From Takakia lepidozioides (lineage: Eukaryota > Streptophyta > Takakiopsida > Takakiales > Takakiaceae), in assembly GCA_030704615.1 (NCBI GenBank), contig JAKLZA010000069.1:1-27000 (forward strand): 27,000 nt of DNA, in the 5' to 3' direction. A program made the translations under genes and the position numbers. The notes under the pieces are model-generated. The model did no database searches, was not told the origin of the DNA, and worked only from the letters and a program-made list of their open reading frames with translations. Below, piece by piece: positions 10,201 through 18,985 of this stretch. Within the stretch, counting starts at the first letter, position 1, and every line of letters starts with the position of its first letter.

Positions 10201-12455
10201 CGAGATGCAGAAACAATGGCATCCCGCGCATCTCGTTGGATGCCCGTGGTACCTGGACATGTCTGGCGGTATTGTTGACGAGTCTGAGAAAGATCTGCAC
10301 GCCTTGGCAGAAGAGAAGAGAAAGGAAAGACGTGTCCCTGCTGGGCCAAAGTCGGCAAAGGAATCTGCTGCTCTGGAAGAATCCAGAAAGGCAGCTGAGA
10401 TGGCACAAAAGACGGTGGATGCAGCTGTGCAGGCCCAACAGAAGGGGTCGAAGAAGAGGACTCGCCAGCAAGGAGCAGCTGTTGTGACACCCGCCAAAAC
10501 GAAGAAGCAGAAACAGCCTGTTCAGGAAGAGGGTGAGGAAGAGGACTCCGATGGAGACTTTGCAACCAGCCCACCCCCCCAAACGCAGGCTGCCTCCCCT
10601 GTGCCCACCGTTGTCACGAGAGGCACGAGAACTGGCTCGGCAAAGAAGGCACTCTTCAACCCCCCAGGGGGGCACCCTTTCGAGCCGGTGGAAATGAAGA
10701 GGCCGAAAGTGGCTCCCGAAACTGTAGTCCAGTGTGTAAATGAGAGTTTCTTGGCGGCTTTGGATGGACGGGCAGCCAAGTTGGCATACATGAAGACCAT
10801 GGAGGGTCTGAAGGGCAGAGCACTGAAGAAGGCGACTGCCGAAGAGCCTTCCGACACCCCAGGATTTCAGAATATGGTCTCGTTCTTTGAGAGGGTGTGT
10901 GCAGACAAGGATTGTAGGAGGGGCGGAAATGCCACCGAGTGGTCTTGCGATATGATCATCTTGGATATTCCGGACGGAGAGCCTGTGGAAGGACTGCAAG
11001 CTTTGCCATCTTGGAACAGGTACTCGGAGGACTTTTGGAAGAAAGGATTCGGGCTTGCCCGCATGGTGTTGGACGACAGAGGCTGTGTGGTTGTCCTGGC
11101 GAGCAGAGGAAAAAACACTCAGACAGGAATTGCGAAGTGGACCCGCAAGAGCGCCGTCCCGATTCTGAAAAAGAAGTGGACGTGCATCAACACACTGGGC
11201 CTTCGGTCGGAAGGGAAGAAGGTGATTACGACACTGGCACTCGTCCATTCATTTGCTTGGGTGTTTTCAAATGCGGTGCCGCATTCGGTTTCTAATCGTT
11301 TTCCCCCTGTGTATGCAGACGAAGCAGTTCGATGCATACTGCTTTGTGAAGGAGAACTCCACCTTTGCTTTCCGGAAGGAGGGAGGAAAGGTTGACCCGA
11401 ACTGCGACCCACTCGATTACGACGTTCTGTTCAACAACGTTCCCAAGGAACTTCTCCCTCATAGCCTCACTTCAACGGAACCCCTGCGGTACTCACGGAC
11501 TCGGAGCCCTGCCTTCATTCAGACAATTATGGAGACATGCACAGACGTGGAGGGCACAGTGCTCGACCTCATCTGTGGGACAGGTATGCAGAATCTTGAT
11601 CTCTGCTGTTCTGCAAATTCTCGTTAGGATGTAGTTCGCAACATCTGAAGCGCCATGTGGTAATGTGTGGATGGCATTGTAACAGGTGCCTCAATGTGGG
11701 CTGGGCGGTTTTCCGACCGGCACCTCTTTGCCTACGAGGAGGATTCATCCGTGTGGGGATCCCATCTGGAGGGGCTGCAACGGAATGTGAAGGCTCCCGA
11801 CAGAGCGGAAGTCTCCTCGGATTCGTCGGAGTCCGAGGAAGACACAGTGGACATTGATGCGGAGGAGAACCCGGAATACGAGTGAGTGCAAACATTGTAA
11901 GTTTGCAAAGCCTTCTGGGTCATTTATGTCAAACGAATTTCCCGACTGTGGTTCTCATTAGTCTCGTTGATGATTGTCATGTGCAGGATTGCAGGGTCCG
12001 GGTCGAAACATGTAGGGCCTACACTTCCTGCCAGGAAGAATGTCCCGTTCTTTGCGAGGGCCGACTTCATGACGAGCCCGGTGAGGGACTACTCCCTTCC
12101 TAGTTATGCAGCTAAACTCGCAAATACAGCGATTAGAAGAAGTGAGAATCCCAGTAAAGTAGAGCAGATTTTGGAGAGGGCTAGGGAGGACAGAAGGATA
12201 AGGAAAGAGTTGGCAGCAGCTCAGACAGGTAGACGGGTACGAAAGTACATATGTGATTCAGCGGATGAGAGCGACGCAGACAGGGAGGAAGACGACCCAA
12301 CGGAGGTGAGATGGACAGTTCCGCAAGGGGAAGATGGGATTTTCGAAAGCCTGGCCAACGAGCAGTCCGCTGGAGATGAGAGAGGCACTGAGGGGGTGGA
12401 GGAGGAGCAGGACAGTCTAGAACAGGATGAGGATTCGGATGATTTTCAAGATTAA
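7244..12455 (+). CDS. ParB-like domain / amino-methyltransferase-like protein (ten exons)
   Basis: Exon model: 7244-7414, 7518-8767, 8880-9069, 9170-9454, 9508-9654, 9738-9955, 10102-11221, 11319-11583, 11686-11881, 11987-12455. All introns are GT-AG, phases match, and the joined length is exactly 1,437 codons with no internal stop (1,436 aa). A ParB/sulfiredoxin-like motif VWDGNHRLLAW lies at residues 422-432, followed in exon 3 by NSVTENAYVHTHMAHML, as in ParB-type proteins. A Lys/Glu-rich, probably coiled region with basic clusters (KKRTRQQ, KTKKQKQ), possible nuclear signals, precedes LDIPDG (1041-1046), in the place of a DPPY motif, and VLDLICGTGAS (1208-1218), a good SAM-binding motif I; this order fits beta-class N4/N6 methyltransferases. 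The tail is acidic. DIPD in place of DPPY makes catalysis doubtful. It diverges from the transposase across the palindrome array. The exon 7 donor is the least certain splice site. Confidence 0.75.
8798..8819. repeat. Palindrome copy inside intron 2
   Basis: A copy of the element's 22-bp palindrome (centre GTGC) lies in the 112-bp intron 8768-8879 of the ParB-methyltransferase gene. The outermost bases have changed but the two arms still mirror each other. Confidence 0.85.
10006..10027. repeat. Palindrome copy inside intron 6
   Basis: A copy with centre GCAC lies in the 146-bp intron 9956-10101; the right arm is shortened to CCGCATTCGC, as in the last unit of the main array. Confidence 0.85.
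11267..11288. repeat. Palindrome copy inside intron 7
   Basis: A copy with centre GTGC lies in the 97-bp predicted intron 11222-11318. That placement supports treating this stretch as intron, although the frame stays open through it. Confidence 0.8.
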
Positions 12456-12500
12456 TAGAATTTTAATGAAGTCTCTGTAAATGTAAATTCTCTTCCAGAG

Positions 12501-12510
12501 TATATAAAGG
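12501..12510 (+). promoter_or_regulatory. TATA-box-like sequence
   Basis: TATATAAAGG lies 46 bp past the stop of the ParB-methyltransferase gene and about 1 kb before the first ATG I propose for the next gene. It could drive that gene through a long or spliced leader; this is inference from the motif alone. Confidence 0.3.
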
Positions 12511-12591
12511 AAATTCTGCCCGACATTCGTGACCCCTCTCCAGTGTGCATTCCAGCCACACAATCGCCCAAACCACGACGCTCCCAAAATC

Positions 12592-13256
12592 AGAAATGGG
12601 GCACCGCATTTCCAAAACAGGGAACTCTAAGAACCTCTTTTGGAAATGCGGCACCGCATTTCCAAAACAGGGGAGGGACTAAATTTTCCATTTCAATGTT
12701 GGCATAGTAAAAAGTAATCTGAATTGGAAATGCGGTGCCGCATTTCCAAAATTTCCTTTGTCCACACGCCAGTTTTGGCCTCTCCCGCTCATTGCATGGA
12801 TGCCACCACGCTTACAGAGGTCGAACAAGGAGGTCGAACAAGGAGGTCGACATGGCGGGATTGAAAATGCGGTGCCGCATTTCATATTGGGGATGGTCGT
12901 TGTTCGAACTGCAGGCCCATCAGCAAAAATTGGCACCGCATTCCATTGTTAAAAAAAAGTCGATGACGGACATGGAAATGCGGCGCCGCATTTCCAGAAC
13001 GGACATCGCAATTTGTCCATTTGCAGACCCTCTCTCGGAAATGCGGTAACGCATTCCATCGCGCTGGTCGGAAATGTCACACTTTTCGAAGTGTTGTACG
13101 GAAATGCGCACCGCATTCCCTTGTCCAAAAAGAAGTTTCCATTGCCAAGCTGGAAATGCGTCGCCGCATTTGCAATGCCAACCTCGTTTTCTGATCAATT
13201 TATAGACCCGTGTTGGTATTTCGTGTACCTGGACGGAAATGATGCACCGCATTTCG
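12592..13256. repeat. Second, looser palindrome cluster
   Basis: About ten copies or remnants of the same palindrome occur, with centres near 12602, 12652, 12736, 12873, 12935, 12984, 13047, 13109, 13162 and 13245. Spacing is irregular (about 50 to 137 bp) and arms are more decayed than in the main array. A partial 13-bp tandem repeat (AGGTCGAACAAGG) sits at 12818-12852. No gene is recognised in 12456-13543. Confidence 0.8.
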
Positions 13257-13543
13257 ATGTCCGACATGGCGTTACTCTGGTATATTCTTGACACATGACT
13301 CACATACCGGTTACTCTGCTATATTCATCCGGACAGACACATTGTAGAAATGAGACATCAAATTGTAAACAGTGGGCCAATTCCGACATCCTTGAAAAAG
13401 AGTAGCGGAGTACGCTCAATGACAGCAGCTCCCGGATGGAGGAGGAGCAGCGCGGTGGCTGGAAAAAGTTCAAGCTAACGCTGCAATTCCTCACAAACAC
13501 TCCAGGGCACATTTAAATTTCCCCCCTACAGGATCCTGGACCG

Positions 13544-14503
13544 ATGAAGATTGGCTGCTGCATGAATGTAGCCGTTTCAGTTTCCTACCCTGCCATGCAA
13601 ACTATGGGCAGTCACTGCCAGGTGGGCCGATAGCCACTGGACACGACGAAGTCCATCCCCTCTTCGATGTAAATGCGGCGCCGAATTTCCATCCGGGGGG
13701 ATGGACTTCGGTGGCAGATCTCAAACTATAACTTGTTGATGAGAAAGATGTATGGGTTCATCCACCGCTGGCGTGATGAACACGTTCCACCTCTGTCGGT
13801 GGGTACGTGTGACCCAGATGCTCCATTATTGGAGGCCGGACTGCTCTTCCGCTTCGTATCATTTCCAAAATCTAAGGGCTTCGTAGCTGTCCGCAAGGTC
13901 ATCGGCATCCAAGTCGTCCTCAGGTCCTCCTTTGCAAGGATGCCGTGCTTCCGGAACCGGGACGACTGCCCCTTTGGAGGCATCGATTATGCAATGTATT
14001 CGGCCACATCGGGAGACATTGTTATCTGGTACACAGATTACACAGAAGATACTGGTTCGATTGTGGAAACATTGGTGGCTTTTGAGTATATCGTAGGCCA
14101 CTACGCCTTCGAGCGGGTGACGATCTTGGTTTGAGGAGTCCGTGGCTCCTGCGCATCCTCGATTCCGATTTTCCCAGCTACGACGGTCACCCATGCAGAA
14201 GAAGGCGCACTGCTATGCTGTTGCGGTGGAACTGCTGCCACTGGACGTGGGTGGACTCCATCGGAGAGACCTATTCTCCTCGAGGAGTGCGCTCCTCTTC
14301 TCCATTGTATGGGGACATTCGCATTGGTGTGGACGACGAAAACGGTGAAGATTTCCATATTCGATGGTGGTATGATTGAAGGGCAGGACATTGTGGTGAA
14401 CATCACTAGGGGCGGTACAACGGCTGCAATCGACTTTACATGGAGGAGCCCCAGGACTCATGAGCTAGTTCTGAGAGCAGTCGAAGTCCCATTGACAACG
14501 TGA
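13544..14503 (+). CDS. Hypothetical small multi-exon gene, 3' structure unresolved
   Basis: I do not recognise this protein. A plausible exon 13544-13621 (26 codons) joins in phase 0 to 13718 onward across a 96-bp GT-AG intron that contains a decayed palindrome (about 13671-13690), the pattern seen in the neighbouring gene. The next exon reads protein-like to at least 14116 (for example FIHRWRDEHVPPLS, GDIVIWYTDYTEDTG). The frame then meets TGA at 14132; a GTGACG donor at 14117 with an acceptor at 14177 would bypass it but shifts frame. The same frame as before is open again from 14135 to a TGA at 14501-14503, where KISIFDGGMIEGQDIVV also looks coded. So the end needs another intron or is broken. 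AATAAA follows at 14587. No zinc finger, transmembrane or catalytic motif was seen. Confidence 0.45.
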
Positions 14504-14586
14504 CTTGTATTCAGTAGGCGCAGGGCTCAAGATTTGAGGGCACAATCAGCACAGTAGACGTGCTTCAAATGCAATTCATGTGGATC

Positions 14587-14592
14587 AATAAA
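14587..14592 (+). terminator. Polyadenylation signal
   Basis: AATAAA lies about 85 bp after the stop at 14503 and is followed by a T-rich stretch near 14609-14622, the usual arrangement at plant gene ends. It fits the end of the third gene of the DNA transposon. Confidence 0.5.
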
Positions 14593-14860
14593 AACCTCAT
14601 TGTGCCCTCTTTTTATTCTATTCTGTGTCCATTGTTCCGAGAATGCGTCATTGCTCATTTCGTTTGGGATTGGGAGTGTGGGTGAATTTTGCAAATGGCT
14701 GGTAGGCTGAAATGGGCCCCCATTGTACAGAGCAGTACCACCCTACCATTCGCGAAACATTGCCTTTCAATATATAATTCTAAATAACATTGCCGAACCT
14801 CCTTCATGGGAGGTCCTTCTCCCCCTATGACCGTGGCACCCTAAACCCTATTCCCGCGGA
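14593..14860. other. Subterminal region with telomere-like motif
   Basis: No gene. ACCCTAAACCCTA at 14838-14850 is nearly two units of the plant telomere repeat (TTTAGGG on the other strand) and contains the AAACCCTA telo-box known from plant promoters. Confidence 0.5.
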
Positions 14861-14964
14861 CACTCATTTCCGAAAATAGTGCTGCTCATGTTTTTTTCCA
14901 CACTTACGACTCTGCTCATGGCTCATGCCGCTCATGGCTCATGGCTCATGAAATAGCAGCCCCC
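14861..14964 (-). repeat. Right terminal inverted repeat
   Basis: Read on the minus strand it starts with a G-run, then CTGCTATTTCATGAGCC, ATGAGCC iterations, a GAGTCGTAAG block and GGAAATG, in the same order as the left end. Its outer edge merges with a run of C next to a CACTAGT-rich LTR fragment, so the last base is uncertain by several bases. Confidence 0.65.
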
Positions 14965-14965
14965 C

Positions 14966-15074
14966 CACACACTAGTATACCACTAGTCTACCACTAGTCC
15001 AACCACTAGGCTACAACTAGTCAGTCACTAGGCTGCCACTACGCTGCCCACTATGGCAGTCACTAGTCCACACA
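14966..15074 (-). repeat. Truncated LTR-start fragment (CACTAGT-rich block, copy 1)
   Basis: This block is nearly identical to 15473-15592, except that it lacks one 12-bp unit (CCAACCACTAGT). On the minus strand both begin TGTGTGGACTAGTGAC. It is cut off by the end of the DNA transposon and separated from the next LTR end by one base, so the minus strand reads LTR end CA, T, then TG. Confidence 0.7.
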
Positions 15075-15075
15075 A

Positions 15076-15402
15076 TGATAAAGAGGAAGAATACAAGCAC
15101 AAGCTCATGCGAGCTCACAAAGCTGAAGCATAAACTCATGCATATATAACCTCATCACTCAAATACAAGTCAAGCCAAGTGCACCCCACGCCATGGGGAA
15201 TCCACACTACGGCGCCATAGCTAGGCGCGGTGAGGCTCAACTCGAGAAAGATGAGCCTCCCGCGCTTGCCGTGAAGATAACCACTCCAGGGCCTAAATCT
15301 GCCTTGACCCCTGGATTGACACTTGGGCCAATCCCAAATGTCAATATGTAAAAGCTAGCTATTTCCTAGCTAGTTTCACACTAGTGGTAAAATAACTTGA
15401 CA
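15076..15402 (-). repeat. 3' LTR (left), 327-bp core
   Basis: On the minus strand it begins TGTCAAG and ends TTTATCA (TG...CA). It matches 26380-26706 except G/A near 15085 and T/G near 15139. A TATA-like GTTATATATG lies at 15141-15150. GAGGCTCA (15232-15239) and TGAGCCTC (15252-15259) could pair as a stem. The 3' LTR may extend to 15592 (see the CACTAGT block). Confidence 0.85.
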
Positions 15403-15592
15403 GCTGTCGTGCGCATACATATCGCTACACAACTACATCGCTGTCCAAAACCACACAACACATGTGCACACCACACACTAGTATACCACTAGTCTACCAC
15501 TAGTCCAACCACTAGTCCAACCACTAGGCTACAACTAGTCAGTCACTAGGCTGCCACTACGCTGCCCACTATGGCAGTCACTAGTCCACACA
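15403..15592 (-). repeat. Probable U3 extension of the 3' LTR (includes CACTAGT-rich block, copy 2)
   Basis: A 70-bp segment (15403-15472) plus the CACTAGT-rich block (15473-15592). On the minus strand it begins TGTGTGG right after a G-rich purine run, as expected for the start of a 3' LTR, so the real LTR may be 517 bp (15076-15592). The right LTR lacks this part. Confidence 0.5.
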
Positions 15593-15594
15593 AT

Positions 15595-15605
15595 CGCCCC
15601 CCTAG
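15595..15605 (-). promoter_or_regulatory. Candidate polypurine tract
   Basis: The minus strand reads CTAGGGGGGCG directly before TTGTGTGGACTAG. A polypurine tract primes plus-strand synthesis just upstream of the 3' LTR; no comparable purine run precedes the 327-bp core at 15403. Confidence 0.45.
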
Positions 15606-15997
15606 CTGGTGCTTAGGTCCCTCTAAGTCCAGGTAGCCACAAGATGTGATAGTGACCATAGCCTCACTAAGTCCTCCACCACTATCCCTACTACACTCAA
15701 ACTCGATAGATCAAGAGGCCGGGTGCAAGAGTTGCCCCATCGTTAGTCGCCGTCTTGCAACCTGTGAACTTGAGCTTGGGATCTCATGTATTGACTCCTA
15801 TGAGCTTGGCCTCCCATGTCTTGTTAGCTGCCTCCAGTCATGTCCACTGCCACTATCCCAAGCAGTGTGGACACAACCAATCTCCGTCAGGAACCTTCTC
15901 AAGAGGTGGTGTCAAGCATCCCATATGCCAACCCCTTGAGCACGATCACACACCAGCATGGTGGCTGCCCCTTTGGCAGACCCACAGAGCATGCACC
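15606..15997 (-). other. Retrotransposon 3' untranslated region
   Basis: No gene is supported between the integrase stop and the candidate polypurine tract; short plus-strand frames here show no recognisable protein. Confidence 0.5.
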
Positions 15998-18985
15998 TCA
16001 AACCTGCAGGTACCACTGCCAAGTTTGGGTCAACTCTGCCATCGACATTGGGAAGGTGACATGGCGCACAATTACGCACATGGTCTTCCAAGTCATGCCA
16101 TCCCGACCCTCTAAGATCAGGACCCCTGAGGGCAACACCTCTCGAACCCTCAGAATAACACGCCCTGCAGTAACATCCAGAGTCGTAGGAGCAGTCTGCT
16201 GCAAATAAACATAGTCACCAGGGCTAAACCTCCGAACCCCAGGACGATATCCTCCACCACGTATAGTGGCATACCTCAACGTATCACGGTGCTGTGCAAT
16301 GGCAAGGTTCTCAAAAGCCATGGGCATGACTTTCTTGAACAACTCTGCACGCTGATCACATGCACGTACCCACACGTCCGGATCGTCAAGGTTAAGGACT
16401 TGAGCAGTGTCCCTACGAATGGCTGCAGGCAAATCCGGCTCTCGGCCAAAGAGAAGGAAATATGGTGAGAAGGAGGCAAGTGATGCTTGTTTGCTGAACC
16501 TGTAGCCCATGGCTAACCAAGGAACCTGAAGATCCCAATCTCCTAGGTGTCCCTTCTGCAAGCCATACTTGCGCAAACCCCTCTTCACCGTCTGAACAAC
16601 TCTCTCTGCTAAGCCATCGGCCTCAGGATGATCCCGAGAAGTGGTGCGGTGGTCTATCAAGGCTTTATCACACAAAGCCTGAAACTCCCCCAAGAACTCT
16701 CTCCCTTGGTCCGTGAGTACCTCAGCTGGAGCACCAAATCGGCTAAGCACACGATCCAAGAATGCATACGCAGCCCCCTCACTAGCCTTGTCAGGCAATG
16801 GAACCAACTCAATCCACTTGGAGAAGTGCTCCACCATCACCAACACATATCTGTGGTGGCGCATAGTCAGTGGCAACGGTCCTGCGAAGTCAAGACTCCA
16901 CCTGTAGCCCAATCCCATGATTGGTAAAGGATGCAACTGTGGTGTAGGGGCGTTGAATGAAGCACGCACCCTGTCACACACCATGCACCTAGCCACAAAC
17001 TGTTGCACCTCTGTATGCATACCACGCCACCAATACTGCCCCTGCAGTAAACTGTGAGTGCGTCGCACTCCAAAATGCCCCAACTCCTCATGGGCATGCC
17101 GCACTAACCGTGCACGCTGTGTGGGGTGAGGCACAATCCTCACCCGACCATCCTCCCACACTCGAAGTAGGTGTATCCCCTCCCACTTGAACCTCTTGGC
17201 TCGTTGCAGGATCCGATCCCTCTCCCTGGCAGTCACAATGGCTGCCGTGTCTCCCGTGCGGAGGTAGTCCAACACAGCCGAATCCTCATGTATATCTCTG
17301 GCACCACCTAGCTCATCACTAGCCTCAGGGTCCTCAGACACTCCGTCTACAGTCATCCCTGTTGTAGGTCCAATCTGACCTCCCGATGCCAAGATACACA
17401 AAAATGCAGATGCGTGCCATCCCGGCACCATCTCCTCGTCCGTCTCACCATGCCACCGAGCTCCAGTGTCATCCTGCTGGCTCATGCATGGATTGCGACT
17501 CAATCCATCCGCATCCCGATTGACCAAACCCGGTCGATGCACAACCTGAAAGTCATACTCCTGGAGTATAAGTGCCCACCGTGCAAGCTTCCCCGTAAGC
17601 TTGTCTGACTCCATCAACCACTTGAGTGGCTGGTGATCCGTGACAAGGGTGAAAAGATTGCCGTATAGATAGCACCTGAAGTGTGCCACGGCCCACACTG
17701 CAGCTAAGCACTCTCCCTCATATGAGCTGTACTTAGCCTCTGCAGCGTTGTTCGAGCGGCTAGCGTAAGCCACTACGAACTCTCTTCCCTCATCATCCAC
17801 CTGTGTGAGCACCGCTCCAAGCCCCAGCATGCTCCAATCCGTATGCAGCTGAAAGGGACGCCCCCTGATAGGTCGTCTCAAGATAGGCGCCGAGGTCAAC
17901 CTCGCCTTGAGCTCTTGAAAAGCTCGTTCCTGCTCATCTTCCCACTGCCACTCCTGGTCCACCTTGGTCAGCTTGGTTAGAGCCTTTGCAATGGTACTAA
18001 ATCCCTTGACAAACCGTCTATAATAGTTTGCCAACCCCATGAAAGCTCGAACTCGGCTCACATCCGTGGGGCGTGGAATTTGTGCAATGGCCTCTACCTT
18101 AGTCTGCTGTACCCCCAATCCTCCAGGATATATCATGTGACCCAGATACTCAATCTGGTTGTGGAAAAACTTGCACTTCCCCGGATGCAACTTCAATCCG
18201 TGCGCTCTCAAGCGCTCCAATACCACCTGAAGGTGTCTCTCATGCTCCTCCATCGTAACACTAAAGATGATGATGTCATCTATGTAGCACCGAGCAAAGT
18301 CCACCCCTGCTAGAATCCTATCCATGACTCTCTGAAACTCTGCAGGAGCATTCTTAAGCCCAAATGGTAAGAACCGCCACTGATATAGGCAATCCTTGCC
18401 GTGCTCATTGATCCCCCAGAATGCCGTCTTCTGCTTGTCCGCCTCCTTGATTGGCAACTGGTGATATCCGGATCGTAAATCCAAAGTGCTAAAGGCCTTA
18501 GCATGCCCGATGGCATCAAAGATCTCCTCTGGTGTTGGCATGGCATACTTATCGGACTTGGTCTGACGATTTACAGGCCGGTAATCACCGCACATACGTC
18601 TCTCCGTCCAATTGCCATAGACATCCTTCTTGGCTGGCATCACTGTGGCTGAAGCATACTCTCCACCAGAGAGCTCCACCAAACCTGCCTCCCAGAGATC
18701 TTGAGTCCTCATCTGAATCAAAGACCTCTCCATGTCACTGTATCTATAGGGTCTCCGAAAGATTGGCGTGTCAGTGGCCAACTCAATACGGATCTCTTGA
18801 CCCTTCAGTGCTCCCAAGTCCTTCAAACTGAAGGCAAAGCAATTCCTGTAAGCCCTCAGGAACCGCCGTATACGTCGTCTCTCTCCTCCGGTGACAATGG
18901 GTCCAATGTCAGGCTCCCAATTGTCCTCCGTAACTACAACCTTAAGTCCAGTGGGCTTAGAGGTAGAGGACGCGTCCCGTGGTTG
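15998..18985 (-). CDS. pol: Pol part 2: reverse transcriptase, RNase H, integrase
   Basis: Copies the element's RNA into DNA and inserts it. The frame starts directly after the in-frame UAG at 18988-18986; an internal ATG lies at 18826 (numbering below is from that Met, 942 aa, after 53 leading codons). RT: LDLRSGYHQLPI (116-127), FLPFGLKNAP (152-161) and the catalytic YIDD (181-184). RNase H: HTDWSMLGLGAVL with D330, E370 and TDHQPLKWL (D397). Integrase: HHCC zinc finger (H579 or H577, H584, C614, C617), then D646 in SLDFAGP, D706 in LTDQGREF and E741 in ADGLAERVVQ. The C-terminus has FSPGDYVYLQQ, a GPY/F-like module. All catalytic residues are present and no frameshift was seen. Expression probably needs readthrough from the upstream frame. 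Confidence 0.93.
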   Translation of the reverse strand, partial: QPRDASSTSKPTGLKVVVTEDNWEPDIGPIVTGGERRRIRRFLRAYRNCFAFSLKDLGALKGQEIRIELATDTPIFRRPYRYSDMERSLIQMRTQDLWEAGLVELSGGEYASATVMPAKKDVYGNWTERRMCGDYRPVNRQTKSDKYAMPTPEEIFDAIGHAKAFSTLDLRSGYHQLPIKEADKQKTAFWGINEHGKDCLYQWRFLPFGLKNAPAEFQRVMDRILAGVDFARCYIDDIIIFSVTMEEHERHLQVVLERLRAHGLKLHPGKCKFFHNQIEYLGHMIYPGGLGVQQTKVEAIAQIPRPTDVSRVRAFMGLANYYRRFVKGFSTIAKALTKLTKVDQEWQWEDEQERAFQELKARLTSAPILRRPIRGRPFQLHTDWSMLGLGAVLTQVDDEGREFVVAYASRSNNAAEAKYSSYEGECLAAVWAVAHFRCYLYGNLFTLVTDHQPLKWLMESDKLTGKLARWALILQEYDFQVVHRPGLVNRDADGLSRNPCMSQQDDTGARWHGETDEEMVPGWHASAFLCILASGGQIGPTTGMTVDGVSEDPEASDELGGARDIHEDSAVLDYLRTGDTAAIVTARERDRILQRAKRFKWEGIHLLRVWEDGRVRIVPHPTQRARLVRHAHEELGHFGVRRTHSLLQGQYWWRGMHTEVQQFVARCMVCDRVRASFNAPTPQLHPLPIMGLGYRWSLDFAGPLPLTMRHHRYVLVMVEHFSKWIELVPLPDKASEGAAYAFLDRVLSRFGAPAEVLTDQGREFLGEFQALCDKALIDHRTTSRDHPEADGLAERVVQTVKRGLRKYGLQKGHLGDWDLQVPWLAMGYRFSKQASLASFSPYFLLFGREPDLPAAIRRDTAQVLNLDDPDVWVRACDQRAELFKKVMPMAFENLAIAQHRDTLRYATIRGGGYRPGVRRFSPGDYVYLQQTAPTTLDVTAGRVILRVREVLPSGVLILEGRDGMTWKTMCVIVRHVTFPMSMAELTQTWQWYLQV

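Larger units (their letters stand above)
343..14964. mobile_element. Giant Mutator-like (MULE) candidate DNA transposon
   Basis: The unit is delimited by inverted repeats at 343-452 and 14861-14964 and holds a MULE-type SWIM transposase, a ten-exon ParB-methyltransferase gene, a small third gene and two clusters of one palindrome. Seen directly: both ends share CTATTTCATGAGC followed by ATGAGCC iterations in opposite orientation, and both begin with a G-rich run. The palindrome family occurs from about 440 to 13690 and was not seen outside the unit, which supports it being one element. Not seen: a clear 8-11 bp target-site duplication; flanks are cagcttcaagat on the left and acacactagtat on the right. 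The right end directly abuts a retrotransposon LTR fragment. About 14.6 kb is large for a MULE, so nesting or gene capture is likely. Confidence 0.6.

Noticed and set aside
10067-11248. 393-codon minus-strand frame
   Set aside because: It is antisense to exon 7 of the ParB-methyltransferase gene, whose splice phases and motifs are convincing; no domain is visible on the minus strand.
7244-12455. Bacterial or phage contamination as source of the ParB-methyltransferase gene
   Set aside because: Nine GT-AG introns with consistent phases and intron copies of the local palindrome show it is a resident eukaryotic gene.
15646-16208. Plus-strand frames of about 100-120 codons
   Set aside because: They lie antisense to the retrotransposon 3' region and integrase end, with no recognisable protein.
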